Positions 1 to 9,117 are shown, counted from the stretch's first letter. The stretch: 64,000 bases of DNA from JAEUJM01 sp964635055 (GCA_964635055.1 CAZWMT010000002.1:62001-126000); one strand, 5' to 3'. Numbers and translations are program-made. Notes: generated from the sequence alone by a model not told the origin.

Positions 1-254
1 TCGAGGCAGGCGTTGGTCGCCACCCGGTACGACCAGGTGGTGAACGCCGCCCGCCCGTCGAACCGGGGCAGGCCGCGGACCACCGCCAGCACCGCCTCCT
101 GGGTGGCGTCGTCGGCGTCGGCCGCGTTGCCGGCGAGCCGCCGGCAGATGGCGTGGATGCGGTCGTAGTGGCGGCGCAACAGCGCATCGAGGGCGGCCGT
201 GTCGCCGGCCTGGGCCGCGCTGATGAGGACGGCGTCGTCGGCGCTCGGGGTCAC
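1..254 (-). CDS. ECF RNA polymerase sigma factor, SigM-like (3' part missing)
   Basis: About 84 N-terminal residues are visible. They match region 2 of an ECF sigma factor: a helix around ALDALLRRHYDRIHAICRRL, then DADDATQEAVLAV (core binding) and FTTWSYRVATNACL (-10 recognition). The GTG start at 254 lies 3 nt after the stop of the upstream kinase gene, so the two are probably co-transcribed and translationally coupled. Position after DUF6049 and a membrane kinase matches where sigM sits in mycobacteria, which suggests a SigM-type cell-envelope-stress sigma factor. That assignment is inference. The rest of the gene lies outside the window. Confidence 0.85.
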   Translation of the reverse strand, partial: MTPSADDAVLISAAQAGDTAALDALLRRHYDRIHAICRRLAGNAADADDATQEAVLAVVRGLPRFDGRAAFTTWSYRVATNACL

Positions 255-257
255 CGC

Positions 258-1856
258 TCAGGCGGCCGCCACGACGACGCCGGTGACCTCGACCTTGCGG
301 CCCTCGGGCAGCGCGGTCACCCAGATCAGGACAGCGGCGCCGTTGGCGCCCCCGAGGTCGACCGTCGTCTCGGCGCCCATGGCCTGCCCGGCGGCGACCG
401 GCTCCCCCCACCCGGCCAGGTCGGGCGCGGCCTCGGCCGCCACGTAGACGTCCGCGGTCCAGCCGGGGGTGGTCGACGTCACGGTGAGCGAGGCGAGGTC
501 GGCGGCCCGGTCGAGGGTGAGCACGAGGCCGACGCCGTCCTTGAGGCCGCCGAAGTCGGCGGAGTTGTACGTCGACGTGACCCAGGCACTGGCCGGGTCG
601 TCGTCGATCGCGAGCGGCGCCGTGCTCTCGTTCTCCTCGCCGTCGTCGCCCTGAGGGTCGAACGAGGTGGCCGCGGCCACGCGCAGCGGCGTGTCGGTCG
701 CGGCCGGGGCGGTGGTGGTGGTCGCGGTGGCGTCGTCGCCGTCGAACAGGCCGCCGTCGGCCAGCGTGTTGCCGATGAGCACGCCGGCCACGGCGAGGGC
801 GAGGGCCACGAACACGACGATGAGGACCGGGCCCACCACCCGGCGGCGGGGCCGGCCCGCGGCGGGGGGTGCGCCGCCACCGTCGGGGCCCGTCCCGGCT
901 CCGCCGGCGGCCGCACCCACCACCAGCGGGGTGCCCGCCGGCGGGGTACGGGTGGTGACGGCGGTGTTGTCGGCGTAGGAGACCGGCTCGGGCGGGCCGA
1001 GGTGCGCGGCCTGCAGGGCGGCCCGCAGCTCGGCGGCGCTCTGGTACCGCTGCTCGGGGTCGCGGGCCATGGCCCGCATGACCACGTCGTCGAGGTCGCG
1101 GGGGAGGTCGGCCGAGATCTGGCGGGGGCGGGGCGGGTCGCCGTGCAGGCGGGCCAGGGCGGTGGCGGCGTCGGTGTCGGCCTCGAAGGGCGGCCGCCCG
1201 CAAAGCATCTCGTAGAGCACGACACCGAGGGAGTACACGTCGGTGCGGGCGTCCACCGGACGCCCCTCGACCTGCTCGGGAGCCAGGTACTTGGCCGTCC
1301 CGAGCATCGTGCCCTCCTGGGTGTGGTCGCCACCCTCCTCGAGCTTGGCGATGCCGAAGTCGGCCACCATCACGCGCTCGTCCTGGCAGAGCAGGATGTT
1401 GGCGGGCTTGATGTCGCGGTGCACGAGGCGGGACTGGTGGGCGACCGAGAGGGCGTCGGCCACGGCCACGCCGATGCGCACCGCCTCCGGCGGCGGCAGG
1501 TGGTGGCGGCGGTCGAGCTCCTGGCGCAGGGTCGTGCCCTCCACCAGCTCCATCACGATGGCCTCCATGCCGTCACCGGAGTACGTGTCGTAGATCGACA
1601 CGATCGAGGGGTGGGCGAGGCGGGCCGCGGCGATCGCCTCCCGGCGGAAGCGCTCGACGAAGGTCGTGTCGTCGGTCAGGTGGGCGTGGAGCAGTTTGAC
1701 GGCCACCCGCCGGTCGAGCACCAGGTCGGTGGCCTCCCACACCTGGGCCATCCCCCCGGTGGCGATGAGCCGCTCGAAGCGGTAGCGCCCGGCCAGCAGC
1801 GTGCCGGCCAGGTCGGCGCGGCCACCGGGGCGCGATGGGGGAGGGGAGTCGGACAC
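258..1856 (-). CDS. Transmembrane Ser/Thr protein kinase with extracellular discoidin-like sensor domain
   Basis: This 532-residue protein has a cytoplasmic Hanks-type kinase domain (about 24-285): glycine loop ATGGMAQV (32-39), VAVK with K54, E73 in helix C, HRDIKPAN with catalytic D148, DFG at 166-168 and APEQ near 192. A linker rich in Gly, Pro and Ala leads to one membrane helix (about 340-363). An extracellular domain of about 165 residues with a beta-rich, F5/8 type C-like look follows. There are no PASTA repeats. In Mycobacterium, MurJ (Rv3910) ends in a pseudokinase, a membrane helix and a similar extracellular domain. Here the kinase is a free-standing protein with all catalytic residues present. 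It sits between a DegV gene and an ECF sigma gene on the same strand, so it may couple envelope state to that sigma factor (inference). Confidence 0.9.
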   Translation of the reverse strand: MSDSPPPSRPGGRADLAGTLLAGRYRFERLIATGGMAQVWEATDLVLDRRVAVKLLHAHLTDDTTFVERFRREAIAAARLAHPSIVSIYDTYSGDGMEAIVMELVEGTTLRQELDRRHHLPPPEAVRIGVAVADALSVAHQSRLVHRDIKPANILLCQDERVMVADFGIAKLEEGGDHTQEGTMLGTAKYLAPEQVEGRPVDARTDVYSLGVVLYEMLCGRPPFEADTDAATALARLHGDPPRPRQISADLPRDLDDVVMRAMARDPEQRYQSAAELRAALQAAHLGPPEPVSYADNTAVTTRTPPAGTPLVVGAAAGGAGTGPDGGGAPPAAGRPRRRVVGPVLIVVFVALALAVAGVLIGNTLADGGLFDGDDATATTTTAPAATDTPLRVAAATSFDPQGDDGEENESTAPLAIDDDPASAWVTSTYNSADFGGLKDGVGLVLTLDRAADLASLTVTSTTPGWTADVYVAAEAAPDLAGWGEPVAAGQAMGAETTVDLGGANGAAVLIWVTALPEGRKVEVTGVVVAAA

Positions 1857-1941
1857 GACGCCCCTGAGGCTAGCTAGTGGCCTCCGCCTCCCTCGGGACG
1901 GCCCGCGAGGGTGACCGTGACCCCTCGGTCCGGACCGACGG

Positions 1942-2772
1942 CTACTTCTTCGTGCGGAAGCCGATGCCGATGACGCCGGGGCCGGCGTGGGTGCCGATGA
2001 CGGGGCCGATGGTGCCCACGAAGAGGTCCTCGCGCGTGTACTTGGGCGCCAACATGTCCACGAACTCGTCGAAGTCGGCGGCGAGGCCGTTCAACACGCA
2101 GAGGTCCTCGACGTCGTCGGCGAGGGCCCGGTCGCGCAGCCAGCCGATGGCCTTCTTGCGGGTGCGCTGCTTGGAGGCCTCCTCGACGTGGCCGTGGCTG
2201 ATCTCGAGGATGGGCTTGATGGCCAACATGTTGCCCACGAGCGCCTGGGCCCCACCGATGCGACCGCCCTTCTTCAGGTTGTCGAGGGTGTTCAAGGCGC
2301 CGAAGATGCGGGTGCGGTCGGCCTTCTCGGTGAGGTCGGCCACGATCTCGTCGGCGCTCTTGCCCGCCTCGGCGGCCTGGGCCGCCTCGATGCAGGCGAG
2401 CCCGATGGCCACGCTCACGGTCTGGGTGTCGATGACCCGCACGTCCACGTCGACGTTCTTGGCGGCCTGCTGGGCCGACTCCATGGTGGCGGACAGCCCC
2501 GAGGCCAGGTTGATGCAGAGCACGGTGTCGGCGCCGGCGGCCGCCTGCTTCTCGAAGGCCTCCTGGAAGCGGCCGGGTGCGGGGGCAGAGGTCTCGGGCA
2601 GCGCGTCGTGGCTGGACAGCTTGTCGTAGAACGACTCGACGTCGAGCTCGAAGCGGTCGACGTACTCGTCGTCGCCGAAGCGGATGTTGAGGGGCACGAT
2701 CTCGATGCCGTACCGCTCGACGATGTCGTCGGGCAGGTCGCAGGCGCTGTCGGTGACGATCCGGATGCTCAT
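1942..2772 (-). CDS. DegV family fatty-acid-binding protein
   Basis: The 276-residue protein has the normal length for DegV proteins. It opens with IRIVTDSACDLPDD, the family's N-terminal strand and acidic loop, and has TSAPAPGRF near residue 64, where the fatty-acid head group is held. The helix-rich second domain contains GGRIGGAQALVGNMLAIKPI. Known members bind long-chain fatty acids; FakB proteins present them to the kinase FakA. No FakA-like partner is seen here. The gene lies between DUF6049 and the membrane kinase, where MurJ would be expected by mycobacterial synteny. Two 22 bp tandem repeats sit 45 bp upstream of the start. Confidence 0.92.
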   Translation of the reverse strand: MSIRIVTDSACDLPDDIVERYGIEIVPLNIRFGDDEYVDRFELDVESFYDKLSSHDALPETSAPAPGRFQEAFEKQAAAGADTVLCINLASGLSATMESAQQAAKNVDVDVRVIDTQTVSVAIGLACIEAAQAAEAGKSADEIVADLTEKADRTRIFGALNTLDNLKKGGRIGGAQALVGNMLAIKPILEISHGHVEEASKQRTRKKAIGWLRDRALADDVEDLCVLNGLAADFDEFVDMLAPKYTREDLFVGTIGPVIGTHAGPGVIGIGFRTKK

Positions 2773-2816
2773 GTCTGCGTTGCGCCTCCTCGGTCGTGCC
2801 CCGGGTGGGCGTCGAC

Positions 2817-2860
2817 ACGTGCTGGTTGACCTGCTGGGACGTGCTGGTTGACCCGCTGGG
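2817..2860. repeat. Two tandem 22 bp repeats upstream of the degV-family gene
   Basis: Copies at 2817-2838 and 2839-2860 differ at one base and share ACGTGCTGGTTGACC. They lie 45-88 bp upstream of the DegV start, in the 138 bp gap before the DUF6049 gene. The 22 bp period is about two helical turns, which would suit side-by-side binding of a regulator. That role is inference. Confidence 0.6.
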
Positions 2861-2910
2861 TCGACGCTGCGTGGGCAGCGCGTGCTTCGACCGTCGCAGA
2901 GACCGGAAGG

Positions 2911-5052
2911 TTACTTCCCGGCCCCGGCCCCGTCGCTGTCCCGGTCGCTGTCTCGGTCGGCCTCGGCGATGGCGTCCGCGGCCTCGTCGGCCGCCACCAG
3001 CTTGCGGGCCCGCCGGACTCGCCGGAAGTGGCTGGCCCACCAGAGGGCGAGGAAGAGCCCGGCGCCGACCGACAACACGAGGCCGACGCCCGAGACCGCG
3101 GTGGACCGGACGGTGAAGCGTGAGCGCGACACCACGACGATCTCGTCGGGCGAGGTGACGACCAGGCGGAGGGGGAACGTCCCGGAGCTCCGGGCGCGGA
3201 CGGCGATGTCGAGGGAGGTCACCGTGCTGGCGGGCAGGTGCACGATCACGGTGTCGCCGTCGGGGAAGGTGAGCTTGTCGCTGTCGAAGCGCAGGCGGAC
3301 GGTGACGTCGTAGAGGTTCTCGTTGCTCAGGTTGAGCGGGATGCTGCCGTCGCGGGAGGTGAGGGTGACGTTGCCGCTCTCGGGCGCCACGACGGCTGCC
3401 GACGCCCGGTCGATCTGGCGGCTGATGGCGTCGAGGTAGGCCCGTCGCTGGGCGCGGCCGAAGTCCGCCGAGCCCGAGACCAGCAGGCGGCGCTGCATCG
3501 ACGTGACGACCGGGTTGTCCCTGCCCGCCATGCTGGCGAAGCCCTCGGCGGTGAGGCGGGTGAGGGGGAGCACCTCGGGGTAGCTGCCCAGCGAGGGGGC
3601 GGGTTGGGGCGCGAGCGTCCGTACGAGCAGCGGCCCGTCGGGATCGTCGGCGCCGCCCGCCGTGGCGTCCGGGACCCGGGTGAAGAGCTCGTCCACGGTC
3701 GCCGGGGTGACGATGCTGGAGGCGCCGAGCCCCGAGAGCAGGGTCTCCAGGAAGGCCGGCGACGGGTCCCACCGTCGGGGCAACGTCACGGCCACGCCGC
3801 GCTGCTGCGTGGGCCGGTCGAACCAGAGCACGGCCAGGTCGGTGAGCAGGTTGGTGGCGTCGAGCACCGGGTCGCCGGTCGAGTCGACGTGCGCGGCCAG
3901 GGCTGCGTCGGCGGCGACGGCCCGGGCCACGTTGCCGTCGCCGTCGAGGACGCCGAAGGGCTGGGCGACGGTGGTGGGAAAGGCGGTGGGGTCGACGGGC
4001 GCCAGGGCGTTCGAGGGGACGACGACCTGGTCGGCGCCCAGCTCCTCGAGCCTGGTCAGGGCGTCGGGCGACAAGGTGGCGTCGGCCACGGCGGTGCGAC
4101 GGTCGGGTCGTTCGACGAGGTGCTCGGCGAGGGCGGCGTCCCCCGCGGTGGTCTGGCGGGCGATGTCCTCGTCGAGGCCGGCGCTGACCCAGGCCGACAG
4201 GTCGACGGGCACGTATTGGGACGACACCACCTGGCGGCCGTCGACGGCCCGACGCAGGCGGGTGAGCGACGAGGAGCCCGACAGCCCCGCGACCGTGTCG
4301 GGGGTGGGCACGACCGTGAGGGGCAGGTCGGGGTGGTCGAGGAGGGCGTCGAGCAACGCGGTCAAGCGGTCCTCGCCGACCGGGTCGACGCGGCGGCGGC
4401 CGCTCGGGGCGATGCCGGGCCCGGCGTCGACGGGGAGCACCACGGCCACCTGGAGCGCCGGCGCCTCGCTCGTCGAGCCGGGCAGGCGGACGAGGTGGGT
4501 GACGAGGCGGTCGAGGACGGCGCCCTCGTGCACCAGGCGGACCTCGACGGGGTACACCCCCGACTCGTCGATCTCGGCATCGAACTCACCGGCGGCGGGG
4601 TCGGCGTCGCCGTCGGTGGCGAAGCGCACCGCAGCCTCGGGCGGGTCGTCGCCGGACAGGGGACGGGCGCCGACATCACCGATCACGTCGCCGAGCTCTC
4701 CCCCCGCCGCCTGCGCGGCGAAGTCGGAGCGCGAGGCCGTGACCTCGTGGACGTCGGCCTCGATGACGGCGCCGTCGGGGACCTCGCCGGTGGCCCGGAC
4801 CCGCACGGTGTAGGGATCGCCGGGGGCCACCCAGGTGGTCTGGCGCTCGAGGAGCAGCGTCGGCGCGTCCGGCTCGGGGGCACCGGTCGTCGTGGTGGCC
4901 CCGGCGGCGCTCGTGGCGGTGGTGGACGTCGTCGGCGCCGGCTCTTCCGGCGCGTCCTGGGCGCCGGCGGTGGAGACGGTCACCGTCGTGGCGGCCAGCC
5001 CCGCGGCGAGGGCGAGCGCGGCGAGCAGGCGCGGCGCGCCCGTCCGCTTCAC
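2911..5052 (-). CDS. DUF6049 family secreted/membrane protein
   Basis: The 713-residue protein has an N-terminal signal (AALALAAGLAATTVTVSTAGAQ), a Thr/Ala-rich stretch, a large extracytoplasmic region and one C-terminal membrane helix (about 650-673). A short basic/acidic cytoplasmic tail ends in a repeated RDSD motif. Size and layout match the DUF6049 family (Rv3909 type), which lies beside murJ and sigM in many actinobacteria and whose function is unknown. The GTG start at 5052 overlaps the upstream GNAT stop in a GTGA arrangement, so the genes are coupled. Longer in-frame starts would run into the upstream genes and lack the signal peptide. Confidence 0.85.
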   Translation of the reverse strand: MKRTGAPRLLAALALAAGLAATTVTVSTAGAQDAPEEPAPTTSTTATSAAGATTTTGAPEPDAPTLLLERQTTWVAPGDPYTVRVRATGEVPDGAVIEADVHEVTASRSDFAAQAAGGELGDVIGDVGARPLSGDDPPEAAVRFATDGDADPAAGEFDAEIDESGVYPVEVRLVHEGAVLDRLVTHLVRLPGSTSEAPALQVAVVLPVDAGPGIAPSGRRRVDPVGEDRLTALLDALLDHPDLPLTVVPTPDTVAGLSGSSSLTRLRRAVDGRQVVSSQYVPVDLSAWVSAGLDEDIARQTTAGDAALAEHLVERPDRRTAVADATLSPDALTRLEELGADQVVVPSNALAPVDPTAFPTTVAQPFGVLDGDGNVARAVAADAALAAHVDSTGDPVLDATNLLTDLAVLWFDRPTQQRGVAVTLPRRWDPSPAFLETLLSGLGASSIVTPATVDELFTRVPDATAGGADDPDGPLLVRTLAPQPAPSLGSYPEVLPLTRLTAEGFASMAGRDNPVVTSMQRRLLVSGSADFGRAQRRAYLDAISRQIDRASAAVVAPESGNVTLTSRDGSIPLNLSNENLYDVTVRLRFDSDKLTFPDGDTVIVHLPASTVTSLDIAVRARSSGTFPLRLVVTSPDEIVVVSRSRFTVRSTAVSGVGLVLSVGAGLFLALWWASHFRRVRRARKLVAADEAADAIAEADRDSDRDSDGAGAGK

Positions 5053-5849
5053 GTCGCCTCGCGGAGGGGGAGCGAGAGCACGGCCAGGCCACCCGGCTGG
5101 CGCTCGAAGCCCTCGCGTTCGTAGAGCGCGAGGGCGGCGGCGTTGCGCTCCTGCGTGTTGACCATCACACGGCGGACGCGTCGCCGTTCGAGCCAGCGCA
5201 GCCCGTCGGCGAGGAGGGACCGCCCCACGCCGCCGCGGTGGCGGTCGGGCGCCACCGCGAGGCGCTGGACGTAGCCGCGGTGCGAGGCGCGACCGATGAT
5301 CGAGTAACCGACCACCTCGGCGGCGCTCCCCCGGTCGGCGACCGCCACGCGAAAGCGCGCCGACGGCGTCGCGGCGATGGCGTCGGCGAGACCCCGGTGG
5401 TCGAGGCGCCAGAACGGCTCGAAGGCCTGGTGGTCGAGGCGCAGCACCGAGTCGCGGTCGTTCGTGTGGCCCCGGCGCAGGACGACGCCCGCAGGGGCGC
5501 CGGGGACCCGCGGCGGCGCCACCGGCAGGGCGCGGGCCAGCAGGTGCAGGCGCTCGTGCACCTCGAAACCGACGGTGAGGAACGCGGCCTGGTCGAGGGG
5601 GGCCAGGGCGGCGGTGACCACGGACCGGTAGCCCTGCTCGCCGGCCAGCTCGAGGGCGCGGCGCACGTCGGTGACCGCGCTGGGCGAGCCTCCGTGCACG
5701 GGCACGACGTAGGCGACCTCGGGGTCGCCCTGCCACGGGCCGAGGCGCAGCGGCGAGCCCTCGCCGTGGAGCACCACCCCGCCGCGGCCGTCCCGCACCA
5801 GGCCGGCCCGGAGCCGGGGCGCGAAGGGGCGGGACGAGGGACGGGGCAC
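5049..5849 (-). CDS. GNAT family N-acetyltransferase
   Basis: The 266-residue protein has a clear GNAT domain in its second half. VVGYSIIGRASHRGYVQRLAV is the central strand, RHRGGVGRSLL is the acetyl-CoA pyrophosphate loop, and VNTQERNAAALALYEREGF is the C-terminal signature. The first half is probably a degenerate second GNAT lobe. The GTG at 5849 is chosen because the sequence upstream is low-complexity and carries the start region of the divergent deacetylase gene. The stop overlaps the DUF6049 start by 4 nt, so this is the first gene of the minus-strand operon. The substrate is unknown. Confidence 0.85.
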   Translation of the reverse strand: MPRPSSRPFAPRLRAGLVRDGRGGVVLHGEGSPLRLGPWQGDPEVAYVVPVHGGSPSAVTDVRRALELAGEQGYRSVVTAALAPLDQAAFLTVGFEVHERLHLLARALPVAPPRVPGAPAGVVLRRGHTNDRDSVLRLDHQAFEPFWRLDHRGLADAIAATPSARFRVAVADRGSAAEVVGYSIIGRASHRGYVQRLAVAPDRHRGGVGRSLLADGLRWLERRRVRRVMVNTQERNAAALALYEREGFERQPGGLAVLSLPLREAT

Positions 5850-6063
5850 GACCCCCCGAGGATACGGCCCGTCCGAGGCCCTCTGCGGCGCGGGACGGCG
5901 GCGTCCGGCACGCGGGCCCCCTTCGGCCCTGATCTGGCTTCGCGGCACCGCGACCCCTCGGATGGCCCCCGGCAGGAGTGGGTCCGCCGGCCGGGGCGAG
6001 GGGTGAGGGGAGAGGTCCGGGGCGAGGGTGGGGGAGAGGCCGGGCGGTACCGTGGGCGCCACC

Positions 6064-7113
6064 ATGACCGTCCTGTTCGCGACGCATCCCGCCTTCGCGC
6101 GCCACGACACCGGCCCGGGTCACCCCGAGCGCCCGCAGCGGCTCCAGGCCGTCCTCGACGGCGCCGAGGCGGCCGGGTTGGGCGAGGCCCTGGTCGACCT
6201 CGACCCCCGTCCGGCCACCCGGGCCGACCTCGAGCGCGTCCATCCCGCGGCCTTCATCGACCGCATCGAGGCGTTCTGCGCCAAGGGCGGCGGCTACATC
6301 GACGGCGACACCGTCGCCGTGACCGAGTCGTGGGACGCGGCGCTCCTGGCCGCGGGGGCCGGCCTCACCGCCATCGAGGCGCTCGACCGGGGGGACGCCG
6401 GCGCGGACAGCGCGTTCTGCGCGGTGCGCCCGCCCGGCCACCACGCCCGGCCGGCGCAGGCCATGGGCTTCTGCCTGTTCAACAACGTGGCCGTGGCCGC
6501 CGCCGCGCTGGCCGACCGGGGCGAGCGGGTGCTGGTGGTCGACTACGACGTGCATCACGGCAACGGCACCCAGGACATCTTCTACCGGGATCCGCGCGTC
6601 GTGTACGTGTCGTTCCACGAGTGGCCGCTGTACCCGGGCACCGGCGCCCTCGACGAGACCGGCGTCGGCGAGGGGGCGGGGGCCACCATCAACTTCCCTC
6701 TGCCGACGGGGGCCACGGGCGATGTCCTGCGCGCCGGCGTGGACGAGGTGCTCGCCCCCCTCGTCGACACGTGGGCGCCCACCTGGGTGCTGCTCTCGGC
6801 CGGCTTCGACGCGCACCGCGACGACCCCCTGGCCGGGCTGTCCCTGGCCTCGGGTGACTTCGCCGACCTGACCGCCGACCTCCTCGCGTTCGTTCCCGCC
6901 GGCCGGCGCCTCGTGTTCCTCGAGGGTGGCTACGACCTCGAGGCCCTGTCGCGCTCGACCACCGCCTGCCTCGGCGCCATGGCCGGCGTCGACCTGCGCC
7001 CCGAGCCCGCCACGTCCGGCGGGCCCGGCGGCACCGTGGTGCGCGCCGTGGCCGAGCGGCGCGCCATCGATGCCGACCTCTCCGCGCCCCTCGACCGCCC
7101 CGACGTCCCGTGA
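6064..7113 (+). CDS. Histone deacetylase family protein (AcuC/HDAC fold)
   Basis: The 349-residue protein covers the whole arginase/deacetylase fold. It has HPERPQRL near the N-terminus, PPGHHARP with the active-site histidine pair (126-127), zinc ligands D162 and H164 in DYDVHHGN, the third ligand D249 in AGFDAHRDD, and a late LEGGYD carrying the transition-state tyrosine. All catalytic residues are present, so it should be an active zinc amidohydrolase acting on acetyl-lysine or acetylpolyamines. It is upstream of, and in line with, the CCA transferase (10 bp gap). The ATG at 6064 is preferred over a start 36 nt upstream because the family begins at this strand. Confidence 0.93.
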   Translation: MTVLFATHPAFARHDTGPGHPERPQRLQAVLDGAEAAGLGEALVDLDPRPATRADLERVHPAAFIDRIEAFCAKGGGYIDGDTVAVTESWDAALLAAGAGLTAIEALDRGDAGADSAFCAVRPPGHHARPAQAMGFCLFNNVAVAAAALADRGERVLVVDYDVHHGNGTQDIFYRDPRVVYVSFHEWPLYPGTGALDETGVGEGAGATINFPLPTGATGDVLRAGVDEVLAPLVDTWAPTWVLLSAGFDAHRDDPLAGLSLASGDFADLTADLLAFVPAGRRLVFLEGGYDLEALSRSTTACLGAMAGVDLRPEPATSGGPGGTVVRAVAERRAIDADLSAPLDRPDVP

Positions 7114-7123
7114 GCACCGGTTC

Positions 7124-8554
7124 GTGAGCAACTCACCCGCCACCATCCCCGAGCCCCTGCGGCCGTCGCTCCAGCCGGTGCTCGACGACGTCGCTCCCTT
7201 GGCCGAGCGCTTCACCGCCGCCGGCCACGGGCTCTACCTCGTGGGCGGCGTCGTGCGCGATCTGCTCCTGGGCTCGCCGCTGCCCGACGTCGACATCGAT
7301 CTGACCACCGACGCCCGTCCCGAGCAGACCAAGGCCATCCTCAACGGCTGGGCCGACGCGGTGTGGACGCAGGGCGAGCGCTTCGGCACCATCGGCGCCA
7401 AGAAGGGCGACCGGGAGTTCGAGATCACCACCCACCGGGCCGAGGCCTACCGCCCGGACTCACGCAAGCCCGAGGTCGAGTTCAGCGACGCCATCGAGGC
7501 CGACCTGTCCCGCCGCGACTTCACCGTGAACGCAATGGCGCTGTCGCTTCCCGACCTCGCGCTCGTCGACCCCTTCGACGGCATGGTCGACCTGCTGGTG
7601 CACCGGCGCCTGCGCACCCCGCTCGCACCGGAGGAGTCGTTCAGCGACGACCCCTTGCGCATGCTGCGGGCGGCCCGCTTCCTGGCCGGCTACGGCCTGA
7701 TGCCCGACGGCGAGCTCATCACCGCCGTGAAGGCGCTCGCCCCCCGCCTCGAGATCGTGGCGCCCGAGCGGATCCGCCTCGAGCTCGACAAGCTCATGGT
7801 GGTCGACGACCCGTCCGCGGGGCTCTGGTTCCTGGTCGACACGGGCCTCGCCGAGGAGTTCCTGCCCGAGCTGCCGGCCATGCGCCTCGAGCAGGACCCC
7901 ATCCACCACCACAAGGACGTGCTGGCGCACACCATCGCGGTGGTGGCCAAGACGGGCCGCCTCGACGCCGAGGGCCGGCCCAACAAGCGGGTGCGCCTCG
8001 CCGCCCTGCTCCACGACGTGGGCAAGCCCAAGACCCGCTCGTTCGCCAACGGCGGCGTGAGCTTCCACCACCACGAGGTGGTCGGCGCCCGCATGGCCCG
8101 CGAGCGGCTGCAGGCCCTGCGCTACCCCAACGACGAGACCGACGACATCGTCCAGCTCGTCTACCTGCACCTGCGCTTCCACACCTACGCCATGGGGTGG
8201 ACCGACGCCGCGGTCCGCCGCTTCGTGCGTGATGCCGGCGACCTCCTGCCCGAGCTCATCGAGCTGACCCGCTGCGACTGCACCACCCGCAACCAGCGCA
8301 AGGCCGAGCGCCTCTCCCGGCGCATGGACGAGCTCGAGGAGCGCATCGCGAAGCTCCAGGAGCAGGAGGCGCTCGACGCCATGCGCCCCGACCTCGACGG
8401 GCGCCAGGTGATGGACCACCTCGGGGTCGAGCCGGGCCGCTGGGTGGGCGAGGCCCTCGACCACCTGCTGCAGCTGCGCCTCGACGAGGGCCCCCTCGGC
8501 GAGGAGGAGGCCTACCGCCGCCTCGACGCCTGGTGGGCCGCCCGCGAGGGCTGA
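7124..8554 (+). CDS. cca: CCA tRNA nucleotidyltransferase
   Basis: The 476-residue protein adds or repairs the 3' CCA end of tRNA. The class II nucleotidyltransferase head is clear: LVGGVVRDLLLG (GG at 41-42, RD at 45-46) followed by VDIDL, whose D57 and D59 bind the metals. RRDFTVNAMA and the RMLRAARF helix follow. An HD domain around residue 297 (LLHDVGKPKTR, then HHHEVVGARMA) adds phosphohydrolase potential. A basic helical tail completes it. The GTG at 7124 gives the expected N-terminus; the gene follows the deacetylase by 10 bp. In other actinobacteria this gene is the usual neighbour of DUF6049, murJ and sigM, which supports the reading of the locus to its left. Confidence 0.95.
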   Translation: MSNSPATIPEPLRPSLQPVLDDVAPLAERFTAAGHGLYLVGGVVRDLLLGSPLPDVDIDLTTDARPEQTKAILNGWADAVWTQGERFGTIGAKKGDREFEITTHRAEAYRPDSRKPEVEFSDAIEADLSRRDFTVNAMALSLPDLALVDPFDGMVDLLVHRRLRTPLAPEESFSDDPLRMLRAARFLAGYGLMPDGELITAVKALAPRLEIVAPERIRLELDKLMVVDDPSAGLWFLVDTGLAEEFLPELPAMRLEQDPIHHHKDVLAHTIAVVAKTGRLDAEGRPNKRVRLAALLHDVGKPKTRSFANGGVSFHHHEVVGARMARERLQALRYPNDETDDIVQLVYLHLRFHTYAMGWTDAAVRRFVRDAGDLLPELIELTRCDCTTRNQRKAERLSRRMDELEERIAKLQEQEALDAMRPDLDGRQVMDHLGVEPGRWVGEALDHLLQLRLDEGPLGEEEAYRRLDAWWAAREG

Positions 8555-8649
8555 CGCCGGGTCCAGCCCGAGCGTCTGCGCCCGAGATCCGATGTGGCGG
8601 ATCCGCGGGTGCGGCACCCTTTACGGGCATCGACACGCGGGGAGAGGCA

Positions 8650-9117
8650 GTGACGACGGACGCGGCGCCACAGGACTTCGACGCGTTCGTCGTCGACGCG
8701 CAGGACAGGGTGCGGCGGGCGCTGACTCCGCTGGCCGGCGCCGATGCCGCCCGTCAGGCGACCACGGACGGTCTCGTCTACGTCTGGCAGCACTGGGACC
8801 GGGTGGCAGCCATGGACAACCCGGCCGGCTACCTCTACACGGTCGCCCGGAGCCGGGTGCGGTTCGACCGTCCACTTGGTGACCGCCTGACCGAAGACCT
8901 CGCCGGACCGGACCACGAACCCTCGGTGGAACCGGCGTTGGTCCAGCTGCTCGCGTCGCTCACGAAGCGACAACGGGTGGCGGTCTACCTGGTGCACGGG
9001 TGCCGCTGGCCGGTCCCCGAGGTCGCCGAGCTGCTCGGGATCTCGGTGTCGAGCGTCCGCAACCACGCCGACCGGGGGCTGGCGAAGCTCCGCCGACAGA
9101 TGGAGGTGACCTCGTGA
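8650..9117 (+). CDS. ECF (SigE/SigM-type) sigma-70 family factor
   Basis: The 155-residue protein has a region 2 helix set (VYVWQHWDRVAAMDNPAGYL, then YTVARSRVRFDRPL) and a region 4 helix-turn-helix (LTKRQRVAVYLVHGCRWPVP, then EVAELLGISVSSVRNHADRG and LAKLRRQM). Region 2 is shorter and less conserved than usual, so the family is clear but the subgroup is not. The GTG at 8650 has a GGAGAGG ribosome site just upstream. Its stop overlaps the next gene's GTG start (GTGA), the typical arrangement of a sigma factor with its membrane anti-sigma partner. Confidence 0.88.
   Translation: MTTDAAPQDFDAFVVDAQDRVRRALTPLAGADAARQATTDGLVYVWQHWDRVAAMDNPAGYLYTVARSRVRFDRPLGDRLTEDLAGPDHEPSVEPALVQLLASLTKRQRVAVYLVHGCRWPVPEVAELLGISVSSVRNHADRGLAKLRRQMEVTS

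Noticed and set aside
153..1877. A plus-strand open frame across the kinase gene
   Set aside because: Low-complexity Gly/Arg/His composition; the minus-strand kinase has all conserved motifs.
2911..7215. A single very long minus-strand gene continuing upstream of DUF6049
   Set aside because: The upstream part is the shadow of the GNAT and deacetylase genes; the signal peptide at the GTG 5052 marks the real start.
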